In this document: positions 1-6,407 of the stretch, piece after piece
Position numbering within the stretch: position 1 is the stretch's first letter
Layout: each line of letters starts with the position of its first letter
Assembly: GCA_038239365.1 (NCBI GenBank)
Contig: JBBSEU010000185.1
Location: forward strand, 1-11,775
DNA: 11,775 bases
From: JBBRMW01 sp038239365
Lineage (GTDB): Bacteria > Chloroflexota > Anaerolineae > Aggregatilineales > UBA2796
Reading direction: 5' to 3'
The notes under the pieces: model-generated
Databases searched by the model: none
The model's input: the letters and a program-made list of their open reading frames with translations, nothing else
What the model was told of the DNA's origin: nothing
Position numbers and translations under genes: made by a program

Positions 1-1236
1 AAGCGAAATGATCGCCAACAATGCAAAAATGAAACGGTACGCACGAAAAGGCAGACTCCCCCTCTCTATAGACGGAGAGGGGGTTGGAGGGTGAGGTAAA
101 AATGCGATTCCCGCCAATACCAGCGTCAGCAAACCGACATAACACGCTCCCTCGACATAGTTCTTGCCGACTTCCCAGTAGGTATCTGTGACTGAATCAT
201 TGCCGCGCTGCCAGCCGAACGTCTTTTGAGTACCGCTGAGCAGATCAAAGTATTCGTGCTGCGCCGGACTGCCATAAAGGTTCGGGATCAAAAATTCCAG
301 TGTGTGACGCGGCTTATACGCATAATCCCGCACGGTCTCGAATGAGGCCGATCCTTCGCGGAAATTTTTACTTGCCAGTTCAAACAGCGGCACGAACTGT
401 ACCGCCCCGACTCCCAACCCGATCACAACCAGCGCGATCAGCGCAAAGGCCGTCCGCGCTAACTGATTTAGCGTTTTCTGCCGCAATAACCCGATCAATC
501 GACATGCTGACCAGAAGCCCATGACCAACAGCGAGTAGTACACAAACTCGACATGTCCAGCCAGAATGCACAATCCCAGCCCGATTCCGCCAAGCATCAC
601 CCAGGGCATGACGGTTGGCCGCCCCAACAACGGGCGTTGCCGAATCGTGAACTCAACCATGAGCAGCAAAAAGGGCAGCCATGCCGCCGCCGCAATGACC
701 ATCTGAAAGACGACACTTGCCACGAAAAACGCGCTGAGTTGATAGGCAATGGCCGCAAAGATTGCACCAACACGTCGCACGCTCAGGCCACGCATGAACA
801 GGTACATCAAAAAGCCAGCCAGCCACAATTGACTGACGGTGAACCAGCCATACGCCTTTTCGAGCGGCATCACATAGTAGATCACGCTGAACGGATACAG
901 CGCCGAATGCTGCCCCGCCGCCAGAAATGGCACGCCCGAAAATAGATACGGATTCCAAAGGGGTATTTCACGGTTCGCAATCGACTGCCGGATGAACTGT
1001 TTCCAGGGGTAGTTTTCCAGCACCAGATCGCTCACCAGCATATTGTGCGGCACGTCCGGCACGCCCATTTCGGCGCGGTAGGCCGACCAGGGCGGATACT
1101 GATAGATGTTATCGGCGGGTAACAGGGTTCGGTTGCCAAGTGTCACTTGCCAGAAAAACGCCAGCGGCAGCAAAAACAATCCCAGGCAGATCAGCAGATC
1201 AGAACGCGGAACACGTCGTAGCAAGCTCAGGATCAC
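1..1236 (-). CDS. YfhO-like integral membrane protein (GT-C-like), 3' end outside window
   Basis: An open frame of 412 codons runs without a stop from a GTG at 1236 to the left edge, so the C-terminal part is missing. It is strongly hydrophobic: a short basic N-terminus, a first membrane segment at about residues 12-30, a loop with an A-D-N motif (41-43), the motif WNPYLFSGVPF at 94-104, then a run of further membrane segments. The 'PLWNP..FSG.P' loop after the first segment is typical of the YfhO family of large bacterial membrane proteins, thought to work in glycosylation of lipids or teichoic-acid-like polymers (established for the family only in part). The start overlaps the stop of the GT2 gene by 4 bases (GTGA), so the two are probably translationally coupled. 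The AGAGG at 1238-1242 is too close to act as a normal ribosome binding site, so the exact start is not certain. Residues 381-394 come from a palindromic repeat (separate entry). Confidence 0.8.
   Translation of the reverse strand, partial: MILSLLRRVPRSDLLICLGLFLLPLAFFWQVTLGNRTLLPADNIYQYPPWSAYRAEMGVPDVPHNMLVSDLVLENYPWKQFIRQSIANREIPLWNPYLFSGVPFLAAGQHSALYPFSVIYYVMPLEKAYGWFTVSQLWLAGFLMYLFMRGLSVRRVGAIFAAIAYQLSAFFVASVVFQMVIAAAAWLPFLLLMVEFTIRQRPLLGRPTVMPWVMLGGIGLGLCILAGHVEFVYYSLLVMGFWSACRLIGLLRQKTLNQLARTAFALIALVVIGLGVGAVQFVPLFELASKNFREGSASFETVRDYAYKPRHTLEFLIPNLYGSPAQHEYFDLLSGTQKTFGWQRGNDSVTDTYWEVGKNYVEGACYVGLLTLVLAGIAFLPHPPTPSPSIERGSLPFRAYRFIFALLAIISL
55..97. repeat. Palindromic dispersed-type repeat inside a coding sequence
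   Basis: CCCCCTCTC (58-66) and GAGAGGGGG (75-83) form a perfect 9-bp inverted repeat around an 8-base centre, followed on the plus strand by GTTGGAGGGTGAGG. On the minus strand it reads CCTCACCCTCCAACCCCC then the palindrome. In the frame of the YfhO-like gene it codes for P-H-P-P-T-P-S-P-S-I-E-R-G-S with no stop or frame change. From general knowledge, peptides of the 'P(L/H)PPTPSP..ERG' kind mark mobile palindromic repeats scattered through some bacterial genomes, Chloroflexota and cyanobacteria among them. One copy alone cannot prove that it is dispersed here. Confidence 0.7.
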
Positions 1237-1988
1237 ACCTCTTGCGCGCGCATCGACGGCTTCAAACCGTGATAACGCCACCACAACTGAAAAACACCCA
1301 CTGCCGCTTCAAGCTGTATAGCAAAACCCATTTTGGATGTGCCATAACGCCGATCCTCGAAGTAGATCGGCACTTCGCAGAATTTGTAGCCGAGTCGATG
1401 CGCGATATACGTGGTTTCTACCTGAAAAATGTAGCCATTGGAGCGGATTTGCGAAACGTTCATCCCGATCAAGGTGGCGCGTTTCCAGGCGCGGAAACCG
1501 CCCGTGCTATCTGTGATCGGCGTCTTGAGAATGAAGCGTACCCAGACACTGTTGGCGAACCAACTGAGCAGTTTGCGCCAGAAACTCCACCGTTCATCCA
1601 GTTTGCCGCCTTTGACATAGCGCGAACCAACCACCACATCACAACCGCTGAGCGCGTCCAGGATCGCCGGGATCGCTTCGGGCGAATGTGAAAAATCGGC
1701 GTCCATCTGGATCACAATATCCGCGCCGTTTTGAAGTGCCCAGTCAAATCCCTGCACGTAAGCCGTTCCCATGCCCAGTTTGCCCGCGCGGTGCATGGCA
1801 TGAATATGCGGATCGGCAGCGGCCAGTTCATCCACAAGTCGCCCCGTACCATCGGGTGAATTGTCGTCAACCACCAGGATTTCAACCCCCGCTACGGGTA
1901 AAGCCAGCAGGCGAGTCGTCAATTTCGGGATATTTTCAGCTTCATTGTAGGTTGGCACGACGACGACGATTTTACTCATGGGTTTCAC
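1233..1988 (-). CDS. Polyprenol-phosphate mannosyltransferase-like GT2 (DPM1-like)
   Basis: A 251-residue family-2 glycosyltransferase close in length and motifs to single-domain dolichyl/polyprenol-phosphate mannose synthases, which transfer mannose from GDP-mannose to a polyprenyl phosphate at the inner membrane face. Visible motifs: VVPTYNEAENI near the N-terminus, DDNSPDGT (41-48), the metal- and nucleotide-binding MDAD (95-98), GSRY (121-124), STGGFRAW (161-168), GYIFQVE (185-191) and RRYGTSKM (213-220). No C-terminal membrane segments are present, so it is the soluble or peripheral type. The GTG at 1988 is preferred because AAGG (1996-1999) lies 7 bases upstream; an in-frame ATG at 1979 would start at MSKIVVVVPTYNEAEN but is 16 bases from that site. 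It is the first gene of a minus-strand unit with the YfhO-like gene, which may use its lipid-linked sugar. Donor specificity (mannose or glucose) cannot be read from the sequence. Confidence 0.9.
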   Translation of the reverse strand: MKPMSKIVVVVPTYNEAENIPKLTTRLLALPVAGVEILVVDDNSPDGTGRLVDELAAADPHIHAMHRAGKLGMGTAYVQGFDWALQNGADIVIQMDADFSHSPEAIPAILDALSGCDVVVGSRYVKGGKLDERWSFWRKLLSWFANSVWVRFILKTPITDSTGGFRAWKRATLIGMNVSQIRSNGYIFQVETTYIAHRLGYKFCEVPIYFEDRRYGTSKMGFAIQLEAAVGVFQLWWRYHGLKPSMRAQEV

Positions 1989-2040
1989 TCACGAACCTTA
2001 AAAACTCCGCGCGGGGTGTTGTACCGCTAAAAGATCGTCT

Positions 2041-2068
2041 ACTATAACGCCGATTGATTGCCGGTCAA
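2041..2068 (-). promoter_or_regulatory. Sigma-70 type promoter for the GT2/YfhO unit
   Basis: On the minus strand TTGACC (2068-2063) is followed after 16 bases by TATAGT (2046-2041). Both boxes are near consensus, and the predicted start near 2034 gives a leader of about 45 bases to the GTG at 1988. Confidence 0.6.
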
Positions 2069-2090
2069 GCGCGGACGCTGTACGATTGCC

Positions 2091-2099
2091 TGATATAAT
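2091..2099 (+). promoter_or_regulatory. Extended -10 promoter (TGATATAAT) for the BFD-like gene
   Basis: TG-A-TATAAT is a perfect extended -10 element. There is no convincing -35 box at the usual distance, as expected for extended -10 promoters. Transcription would begin about 7 bases downstream, at 2106-2107, which is the ATG of the next gene. No Shine-Dalgarno-like sequence precedes that ATG. Confidence 0.55.
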
Positions 2100-2106
2100 G
2101 CCTGCT

Positions 2107-2340
2107 ATGATCAACATTGACCGCTGTTATTGCGAAGAAAAGCCGTTTGCCAAGCTGATTGATATTGCCAAACGTGATCAGCTTGACTTGCGCGGGCTGG
2201 CACTTCAGGAAGGTTGCGGCACACATTGCGGCTGGTGTGTGGCCTATCTGCGTCGCGCGCTGCGAACAGGCGAAACGACTTTCCATGAACTACTCGATAA
2301 AGAGCCTATCAATCTGATCGAAACTTATCAAAAGGAATGA
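2107..2340 (+). CDS. Small BFD-like [2Fe-2S]-binding protein
   Basis: This 77-residue protein has the cysteine pattern C7-x-C9-x31-C41-x2-C44, the arrangement of the bacterioferritin-associated-ferredoxin (BFD) type [2Fe-2S] domain, with the second pair in the usual G-T-H-C-G-W-C setting. A fifth cysteine, C37, lies just ahead of it. The whole protein is one domain. BFD domains bind a [2Fe-2S] cluster and act in iron release from bacterioferritin or as modules of redox enzymes; no bacterioferritin or oxidoreductase is next to it here, so its partner is unknown. The ATG at 2107 is preferred over in-frame upstream TTG (2086) and ATG (2098) codons, which lie in or before the -10 box. Its stop is 6 bases ahead of the M20 peptidase start, so the two are probably co-transcribed. 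Confidence 0.8.
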   Translation: MINIDRCYCEEKPFAKLIDIAKRDQLDLRGLALQEGCGTHCGWCVAYLRRALRTGETTFHELLDKEPINLIETYQKE

Positions 2341-2346
2341 CTCACT

Positions 2347-3732
2347 TTGAACGCTTATGAGTATGCAAGCACCCACCACGATGCCTATCTGGACGAGCTA
2401 AAATCACTGCTGCGCCTGCAATCAATCAGCGCCCTGAGCGAACACAACGCCGAAACCGCGAAAACGGCAGACTGGCTGGCCGATAATTTGCGGCAGATCG
2501 GTATGACGCGCGTTGAAGTTTATAAAACGGGTGGGCATCCGATTGTCTTTGCCGAGTGGTCAGGCGCAACGGGCGCACCAACCGTGCTGATCTACGGTCA
2601 TTACGATGTACAGCCCGTCGATCCGCTGGAATTGTGGGACACATCGCCCTTTGAACCGACTATCAAGGACGGTAATTTGTTCGCGCGGGGCGCTGCCGAT
2701 GATAAAGGACAGGTATTCGCGCATATCAAAGCTATCGAGTCGATACTCAAGGCAGACGGCAAACTGCCCGTCAATGTCAAATTCCTGATCGAAGGTGAGG
2801 AGGAAATCGCCTCGGAACATCTCGATCCGTTCATCGAAGCGAATACCGATTTGCTGCGCGCTGATGTATGCGTCATTTCCGACTCGCACATTTTGGCGAC
2901 GGATCGCCCGGTGATCGTTTATGCGCTGCGCGGCCTGACCTACATGGAGATCGAAGTTCACGGCGCGAAAGGTGATCTGCATTCTGGCGCGTATGGCGGC
3001 ACGGTCTACAATCCGTTGCAAGCTCTGTGTGAGATCGTAGCCGCGCTGCATAAGCCGGATGGCACTATCAATGTTCCGGGCTTTTATGATCGGGTGCGGC
3101 CTATCGATCAGAAAGAGCGCGAAGCCCTCAAACAAATCCCCTGGACGGATGAGGAATTTTTCGCGGAAACGGGACTGCATAGCAGTTGGGGCGAACAGGG
3201 TTATTCGCGCCGTGAACAAATCGGCGTGCGCCCAACATTGGAAGTGAACGGGATCGTCGGCGGCTTCATTGGCGAAGGACCAAAAACCGTTTTGCCCGCA
3301 AAAGCACTGGCGAAAATTAGCTGCCGTTTGGTGGCCGCACAAGACCCCCTCGAGATTTATGAACTGGTCAAAAAGCGCGTGGCCGCGCTGACGCCCGCCG
3401 CTGTAACGAGCGAAGTTCGCTTGCTGAATACCGGCTATCCAGCCAGCGTCGATCTGAATTCACGGGCGATTGAGGCAGCATCAGCGGCTTATGAGCGTGG
3501 TTTTGGCGCGCGCCCGGTCTATTTGCCTGAAGGCGGTTCGATTCCGGTAGTTGCGACGCTTCAGAATACCTTCAAAATCCCGGTACTTCTGATCGGACTG
3601 GGCTTGCCTGATGATAATTTGCACGCGCCGAATGAGAAGTTCAAGATCGATCATTTTTATCGGGGGATCGATACGGCCATTGCCTTGTTCGAACAGATCG
3701 GGCAGATGACACCGGAAGCAGCGCGCAGTTGA
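2347..3732 (+). CDS. M20 family metallopeptidase (dipeptidase/carboxypeptidase-like)
   Basis: A 461-residue protein of usual length for the M20 dipeptidase branch, with a full set of di-zinc ligands and catalytic residues: H85 in GHYDVQP with D87 behind it, bridging D118 in RGAADDKG, the Glu pair in EGEEEIAS (149-156), D179 in ISDS and H426 in LHAPNE. The lid (dimerisation) domain between them carries the conserved GDLHSG (209-214). EGGSIP (395-400) is typical of the family. The expected reaction is hydrolysis of short peptides in the cytoplasm; no signal peptide is seen. The start is TTG at 2347, with AAGGA at 2332-2336, 10 bases upstream. It sits between the BFD-like gene and the DUF1905 gene in one unit. 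Exact substrate is not predictable. Confidence 0.93.
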   Translation: MNAYEYASTHHDAYLDELKSLLRLQSISALSEHNAETAKTADWLADNLRQIGMTRVEVYKTGGHPIVFAEWSGATGAPTVLIYGHYDVQPVDPLELWDTSPFEPTIKDGNLFARGAADDKGQVFAHIKAIESILKADGKLPVNVKFLIEGEEEIASEHLDPFIEANTDLLRADVCVISDSHILATDRPVIVYALRGLTYMEIEVHGAKGDLHSGAYGGTVYNPLQALCEIVAALHKPDGTINVPGFYDRVRPIDQKEREALKQIPWTDEEFFAETGLHSSWGEQGYSRREQIGVRPTLEVNGIVGGFIGEGPKTVLPAKALAKISCRLVAAQDPLEIYELVKKRVAALTPAAVTSEVRLLNTGYPASVDLNSRAIEAASAAYERGFGARPVYLPEGGSIPVVATLQNTFKIPVLLIGLGLPDDNLHAPNEKFKIDHFYRGIDTAIALFEQIGQMTPEAARS

Positions 3733-3755
3733 GTAATATACAGGAGAAATTTGCG

Positions 3756-4205
3756 ATGAAAGCAACCTTTACGACCACCATTTTGAAAGATGATACGGTG
3801 AACGCCACCGGATTGAAAGTTCCGGCTGAGGCGCTGGCGGCACTTGGCACACGCAAGAATCCGCCAGTCAAGGTGACTTTGTCCGGGTATAGCTACCGAA
3901 CCACTATCGGGACGGTGAACGGTGGCCCGATGCTGCCCTTGAGCGCAACACATCGGGAAGCGGCTGGCCTCAAAGCAGGCGAACAGGTAGAAGTCACGCT
4001 TGAACTTGACGAAGAACCGCGCACTGTCGAAGTTCCCGACGATCTGATTGCGGCACTTTCGGCAATGGCGGGTGCAAAGGATAAATTCGATGCGCTAGCG
4101 TTCTCGAAACGCAAGGAATTTGTCCGACAGGTTGAAGAAGCAAAAACACAAGAAACCCGAGAGCGTCGAATTGCCAAGATCGTGGCACAAACGGGCGAGT
4201 CTTGA
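3756..4205 (+). CDS. DUF1905 / YdeI-OmpD-associated domain protein
   Basis: A 149-residue protein with two recognisable parts: an N-terminal DUF1905-like beta-rich domain (about 1-85, with T-x-x-G-Y-S-Y-R-T-T-I and the GLKAGEQVEVTLELD segment at 71-85), and a C-terminal helical YdeI/OmpD-associated segment (about 92-145, PDDLIAAL, then FDALAFSKRKEFVRQVEEAKT and RERRIAKI). Proteins of this kind are often labelled 'bacteriocin-protection' by homology, but their molecular function is not established. The ATG at 3756 is chosen because AGGAG (3742-3746) lies 9 bases upstream; a longer in-frame TTG at 3729 would overlap the peptidase stop and has no such site. It is the last gene of the plus-strand unit and ends 16 bases from the convergent metallophosphoesterase gene, with no clear terminator between. 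Confidence 0.85.
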   Translation: MKATFTTTILKDDTVNATGLKVPAEALAALGTRKNPPVKVTLSGYSYRTTIGTVNGGPMLPLSATHREAAGLKAGEQVEVTLELDEEPRTVEVPDDLIAALSAMAGAKDKFDALAFSKRKEFVRQVEEAKTQETRERRIAKIVAQTGES

Positions 4206-4221
4206 CGTTCGCAAGCGATCT

Positions 4222-5016
4222 TTAACCGGGCCGTGCAAAGGTGTACTGCTGAATCAGCGTGCGCTGTTCTTCAATCGTGACCAGACAGTAGCCGCCCGGT
4301 TCTTCTGGCGATGGGATCACTTCACGCAGGTTCGGCCATGCCTTCAATTGACCGAAAACGGACGGCGCGCTGCTGAACAATAGGCCGTCCTGCTGTACCT
4401 GAATCCCCCGGTGAATGTGCCCGAAAAATACGCCGCGTATCCGCTCTCTGGCAGGCCGGATTGCATCCATGAATTGAGCATAGTTGCTGACCAGCATCGG
4501 TGACGGCATAAACGTCATTTCGTCCAGCCAGGGCACATCCAGTAACACTGGCTCATGGTGTAGTGCGATCACCAGCGGCAGGCCGTCGGACGTGCAAATC
4601 TCAGCCAATCGCGCCAATTGATCCGCCCGCAATTCACCGCCGGGGTCAATCGAGCCGCGCGAGTCGAGCATAACGAACTGAACGCTGCCCATCTCGAATG
4701 TGTAATCATAACGGTCTAAAGGCGACTCGATGTTGAGCAAAACTCGCTGTAGGTCTGGCGCGTGGTCGTGATTCCCGGCAAGGTAGTATATTGGGGCACG
4801 TAAATCGCTAAACAGGTGCTTCGCCTGCTGATAGGCTTCGATGCTGCCATCGTTGACCACATCGCCCGTATGCAGCACAAAATCGAACGGAAAAGGCAGT
4901 GCGTTGATCGTGGCGATCAGCTGCTTCAGGTTATCGTAGGGGCGATGCCCGTAGTTGGCAAACGTCGGGTCGGCAGTGATATGCGTATCGGTGAGATGGA
5001 TAAAGCTAACCGTCAT
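4222..5016 (-). CDS. CpdA-like calcineurin-type metallophosphoesterase
   Basis: A 264-residue cytoplasmic phosphoesterase with every motif of the calcineurin-like fold in order: D10-T-H12, GD (51-52), GNHD (81-84), H153-H154 in ALHHEP, and GHIH (199-202). Length and motif spacing match class III cyclic-nucleotide phosphodiesterases (CpdA-like), which cleave cAMP or other phosphodiesters using two metal ions. Whether cAMP is the substrate cannot be told from sequence. The ATG at 5016 is preceded on the minus strand by GAGGG (5032-5028), 11 bases away. It is a single gene, convergent with the DUF1905 gene and divergent from surE; both flanking phosphoesterases act on phosphate esters, but no functional link is shown. 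C-terminal QQYTFARPG ends the protein without a tail. Confidence 0.9.
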   Translation of the reverse strand: MTVSFIHLTDTHITADPTFANYGHRPYDNLKQLIATINALPFPFDFVLHTGDVVNDGSIEAYQQAKHLFSDLRAPIYYLAGNHDHAPDLQRVLLNIESPLDRYDYTFEMGSVQFVMLDSRGSIDPGGELRADQLARLAEICTSDGLPLVIALHHEPVLLDVPWLDEMTFMPSPMLVSNYAQFMDAIRPARERIRGVFFGHIHRGIQVQQDGLLFSSAPSVFGQLKAWPNLREVIPSPEEPGGYCLVTIEEQRTLIQQYTFARPG

Positions 5017-5047
5017 AAATAGAATATCCCTCAGTATGAAATGGCGA

Positions 5048-5063
5048 AAGATCAGGTGATCTT
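5048..5063. promoter_or_regulatory. Inverted repeat, possible operator
   Basis: AAGATCA and TGATCTT are perfect reverse complements separated by GG. A 16-base dyad in the leader or promoter zone of the phosphoesterase gene could bind a dimeric regulator; a chance dyad is also possible. There is no U-run, and it is not placed after a gene, so a terminator is unlikely. Confidence 0.35.
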
Positions 5064-5168
5064 ATCACAGCCCGGGCGTTTGTGGCGTATGTGTTGCCAA
5101 ACTCAAAAGGGTCATATTCTTAACCAGACGTTAGCCTGCTCTTTATCGTTAGCGTATACGTGACGCGC

Positions 5169-5174
5169 TATAGT
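5169..5174 (+). promoter_or_regulatory. Possible -10 box for surE
   Basis: TATAGT would give a transcript start near 5181 and a leader of about 30 bases. No matching -35 box is seen 16-18 bases upstream, so the call is weak. Confidence 0.3.
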
Positions 5175-5210
5175 GAAATTTTTGGAGTTCGTCCGTTTTG
5201 GAGGTCTACC

Positions 5211-6143
5211 GTGTCTGAAAAGCCAATTATCCTGTTCACAAACGACGACGGCATCGGATCGCCGGGTCTGTGGGCAGCCGCTGAAGCCTTTGCCGATATG
5301 GCTGAATTGTTAGTCGTTGCCCCGCGCGAACAACAAAGTGGGATGGGGCGCAGTTTGCCAGTCACGAGCGAAGGACGTATCTACGAAGAAAAGCACGTCT
5401 TTACGGGCGCGGAAGTGACCGTGTACTCGGTTGACGGCACACCTGCACAGGCCGTACAGCATGGCGTCCTGGAACTGGCACCGCGTCTGCCGTCTCTGGT
5501 CGTATCGGGCATCAACTATGGCGATAATACAGGCAACGGCACGACTATTTCCGGCACGATTGGCGCGGCGCTTGAAGCGGCCAGCCTGGGTATTCCGTCG
5601 CTGGCGCTGAGCCAGCAAACGCCCAAAGATTTGCACCTGACCTACGCCGATGTTGATTTCCGAGCGGCGGCACATTTCGCACGAGTTTTTGGCGAATGGC
5701 TGCTGGATCATCGCCGCCCCGACGATGTGGACGCGCTCAAGATCGATGTGCCGCAGGATGCAACGGTTGATACGCCCTGGCGCGTGACTCGTGTTTCACG
5801 CCGCCGTGTCTACTGGCCGACGCGCCCGGAACGAGTCGCGCTAAACGATGTGGGCAAACTGGGCTATGAGTTACACACCGATCCGGCCAATGCCGAACCG
5901 GATTCCGATGTCTATGCCCTGATGAAAGATCACGTCGTTTCGGTGACGCCGCTGAGCCTGGATATGACTTCACGGACTGACCTGTATCGGCTGCGCCAAA
6001 TGCTGACGGGCGAACCTGCCGAAAAGAAAGTCACCAATGGCAGCAAAACACACCCCAACAAAAAGGCCGCGATCAAAGAGGCCGCCGAAACGGTTGTGGC
6101 GACACAACCTTCGAGCAGACCAAAAAATACTGGGAATGGCTGA
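5211..6143 (+). CDS. surE: 5'/3'-nucleotidase SurE with basic C-terminal tail
   Basis: SurE hydrolyses nucleoside monophosphates and other phosphate monoesters with a divalent metal. The metal-site residues are all present: N11-D12-D13-G14, S43 in REQQSGMG and N102 in SGINYGDNTG (99-108); DGTPAQ (75-80) is also typical. The domain is complete by about residue 266 (TDLYRLRQMLTG), and then a 40-odd-residue tail rich in Lys, Ala, Thr and Pro follows to residue 310, beyond the usual SurE length of about 250-265. The GTG at 5211 is chosen because GGAGGT (5200-5205) sits 5 bases before it and the SurE fold begins right after; the frame is open back to 5160, but that stretch has no family match and would bury this site. 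It is a single gene with its own terminator-like hairpin at 6153-6178. Confidence 0.93.
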   Translation: MSEKPIILFTNDDGIGSPGLWAAAEAFADMAELLVVAPREQQSGMGRSLPVTSEGRIYEEKHVFTGAEVTVYSVDGTPAQAVQHGVLELAPRLPSLVVSGINYGDNTGNGTTISGTIGAALEAASLGIPSLALSQQTPKDLHLTYADVDFRAAAHFARVFGEWLLDHRRPDDVDALKIDVPQDATVDTPWRVTRVSRRRVYWPTRPERVALNDVGKLGYELHTDPANAEPDSDVYALMKDHVVSVTPLSLDMTSRTDLYRLRQMLTGEPAEKKVTNGSKTHPNKKAAIKEAAETVVATQPSSRPKNTGNG

Positions 6144-6152
6144 TCATTGATG

Positions 6153-6178
6153 GCACCGGGGAGTCGAGTCCCCGGTGC
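6153..6178. terminator. Hairpin after surE
   Basis: GCACCGGGGA (6153-6162) pairs perfectly with TCCCCGGTGC (6169-6178) around a 6-base loop, 9 bases after the surE stop. Position and strength suggest a terminator, but the bases after it (TAAATACCCCGCC) do not form a T-run, so it may be an RNA end-protecting hairpin or a palindromic repeat instead. Confidence 0.6.
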
Positions 6179-6298
6179 TAAATACCCCGCCGTTTTGTTC
6201 CGCCCGCCGTTAAAACGTCAGGCTCAGGTAGCGAAATCTACTTCAGTAGACATAAGACCCCAGCCGTTGTTGTGAAAAATTTCTCTTACTTTGCCTTA
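6179..6298. other. Intergenic stretch upstream of the antirepressor-like gene
   Basis: No gene is seen. The stretch contains a 6-2-6 inverted repeat, TCTACT-TC-AGTAGA (6237-6250), about 50 bases upstream of the -35 box of the next gene, which might be a regulator site. A CGTTTT/AAAACG pair (6191-6196 and 6212-6217) is too short to support a call. Confidence 0.4.
6237..6250. promoter_or_regulatory. Inverted repeat, possible operator
   Basis: TCTACT and AGTAGA are perfect reverse complements separated by TC. The location upstream of a strong promoter fits an upstream regulator site, but the dyad is short and unsupported by a second copy. Confidence 0.3.
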
Positions 6299-6328
6299 TT
6301 GACTCCACTCTACGGACCATGTTATACT
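6299..6328 (+). promoter_or_regulatory. Sigma-70 type promoter for the antirepressor-like gene
   Basis: TTGACT (6299-6304) and TATACT (6323-6328) are each one base from consensus and separated by 18 bases. The start would be near 6335, leaving a leader of about 73 bases. Confidence 0.7.
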
Positions 6329-6382
6329 GATCGCGTCCAATTATTTATGTGCCCCTGCGCTGCGTTTACAGCCAGAGGCGTG

Positions 6383-6406
6383 GTGTACCTACACAGGAGG
6401 TAACAC
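6383..6406 (+). promoter_or_regulatory. Leader hairpin that can cover the ribosome binding site
   Basis: GTGTACCT (6383-6390) can pair with AGGT-A-ACAC (6398-6406), eight pairs with one bulged A (6402) and a 7-base loop. The 3' arm takes in the AGGT end of the AGGAGGT ribosome binding site (6395-6401) and stops two bases before the GTG start. A competing shorter hairpin, GTGTA/TACAC, would leave the site mostly free. Pairing was worked out by eye; stability was not calculated. Confidence 0.4.
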
Positions 6407-6407
6407 A

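Larger units (their letters stand above)
5017..5210. other. Divergent intergenic region between phosphoesterase gene and surE
   Basis: The 194-base spacer holds both promoters. It contains a perfect 7-2-7 inverted repeat, AAGATCA-GG-TGATCTT (5048-5063), about 30 bases upstream of the phosphoesterase start. A TATAGT at 5169-5174 could be the surE -10 box but has no good -35 partner. I found no clear promoter for the minus strand and no small gene. Confidence 0.5.

Noticed and set aside
653..958. A 101-codon minus-strand frame and a 130-codon plus-strand frame (553-945).
   Set aside because: Both overlap the long open frame of the YfhO-like protein, which has coherent membrane segments and a family motif; they are low-complexity shadows.
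2560..3342. A 260-codon minus-strand frame opposite the M20 peptidase.
   Set aside because: It is antisense to a gene with all catalytic residues, and has no recognisable domain or ribosome binding site.
4206..4221. Small dyad TCGC-AA-GCGA between convergent genes as a terminator.
   Set aside because: Only 4 bp of stem with a 2-base loop; too weak to call.
5160..5210. A 17-residue longer SurE N-terminus.
   Set aside because: It would begin before the likely -10 box and contains the GGAGGT site that serves the GTG at 5211.
6150..6180. The hairpin after surE resembles a tRNA T-arm and acceptor 3' half (GAGTCGAGTCCCC).
   Set aside because: There is no matching D-arm, anticodon arm or acceptor 5' strand; the sequence upstream is surE coding sequence. 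A terminator-like hairpin is the simpler reading.
6225..6258. AGGTAGCGAAAT followed by AAGACCCC, echoing conserved 23S rRNA core sequences (also the I-CeuI site region).
   Set aside because: Only about 12 bases agree; flanking bases do not follow the rRNA helices and the two pieces are far apart in real 23S rRNA. Probably chance.
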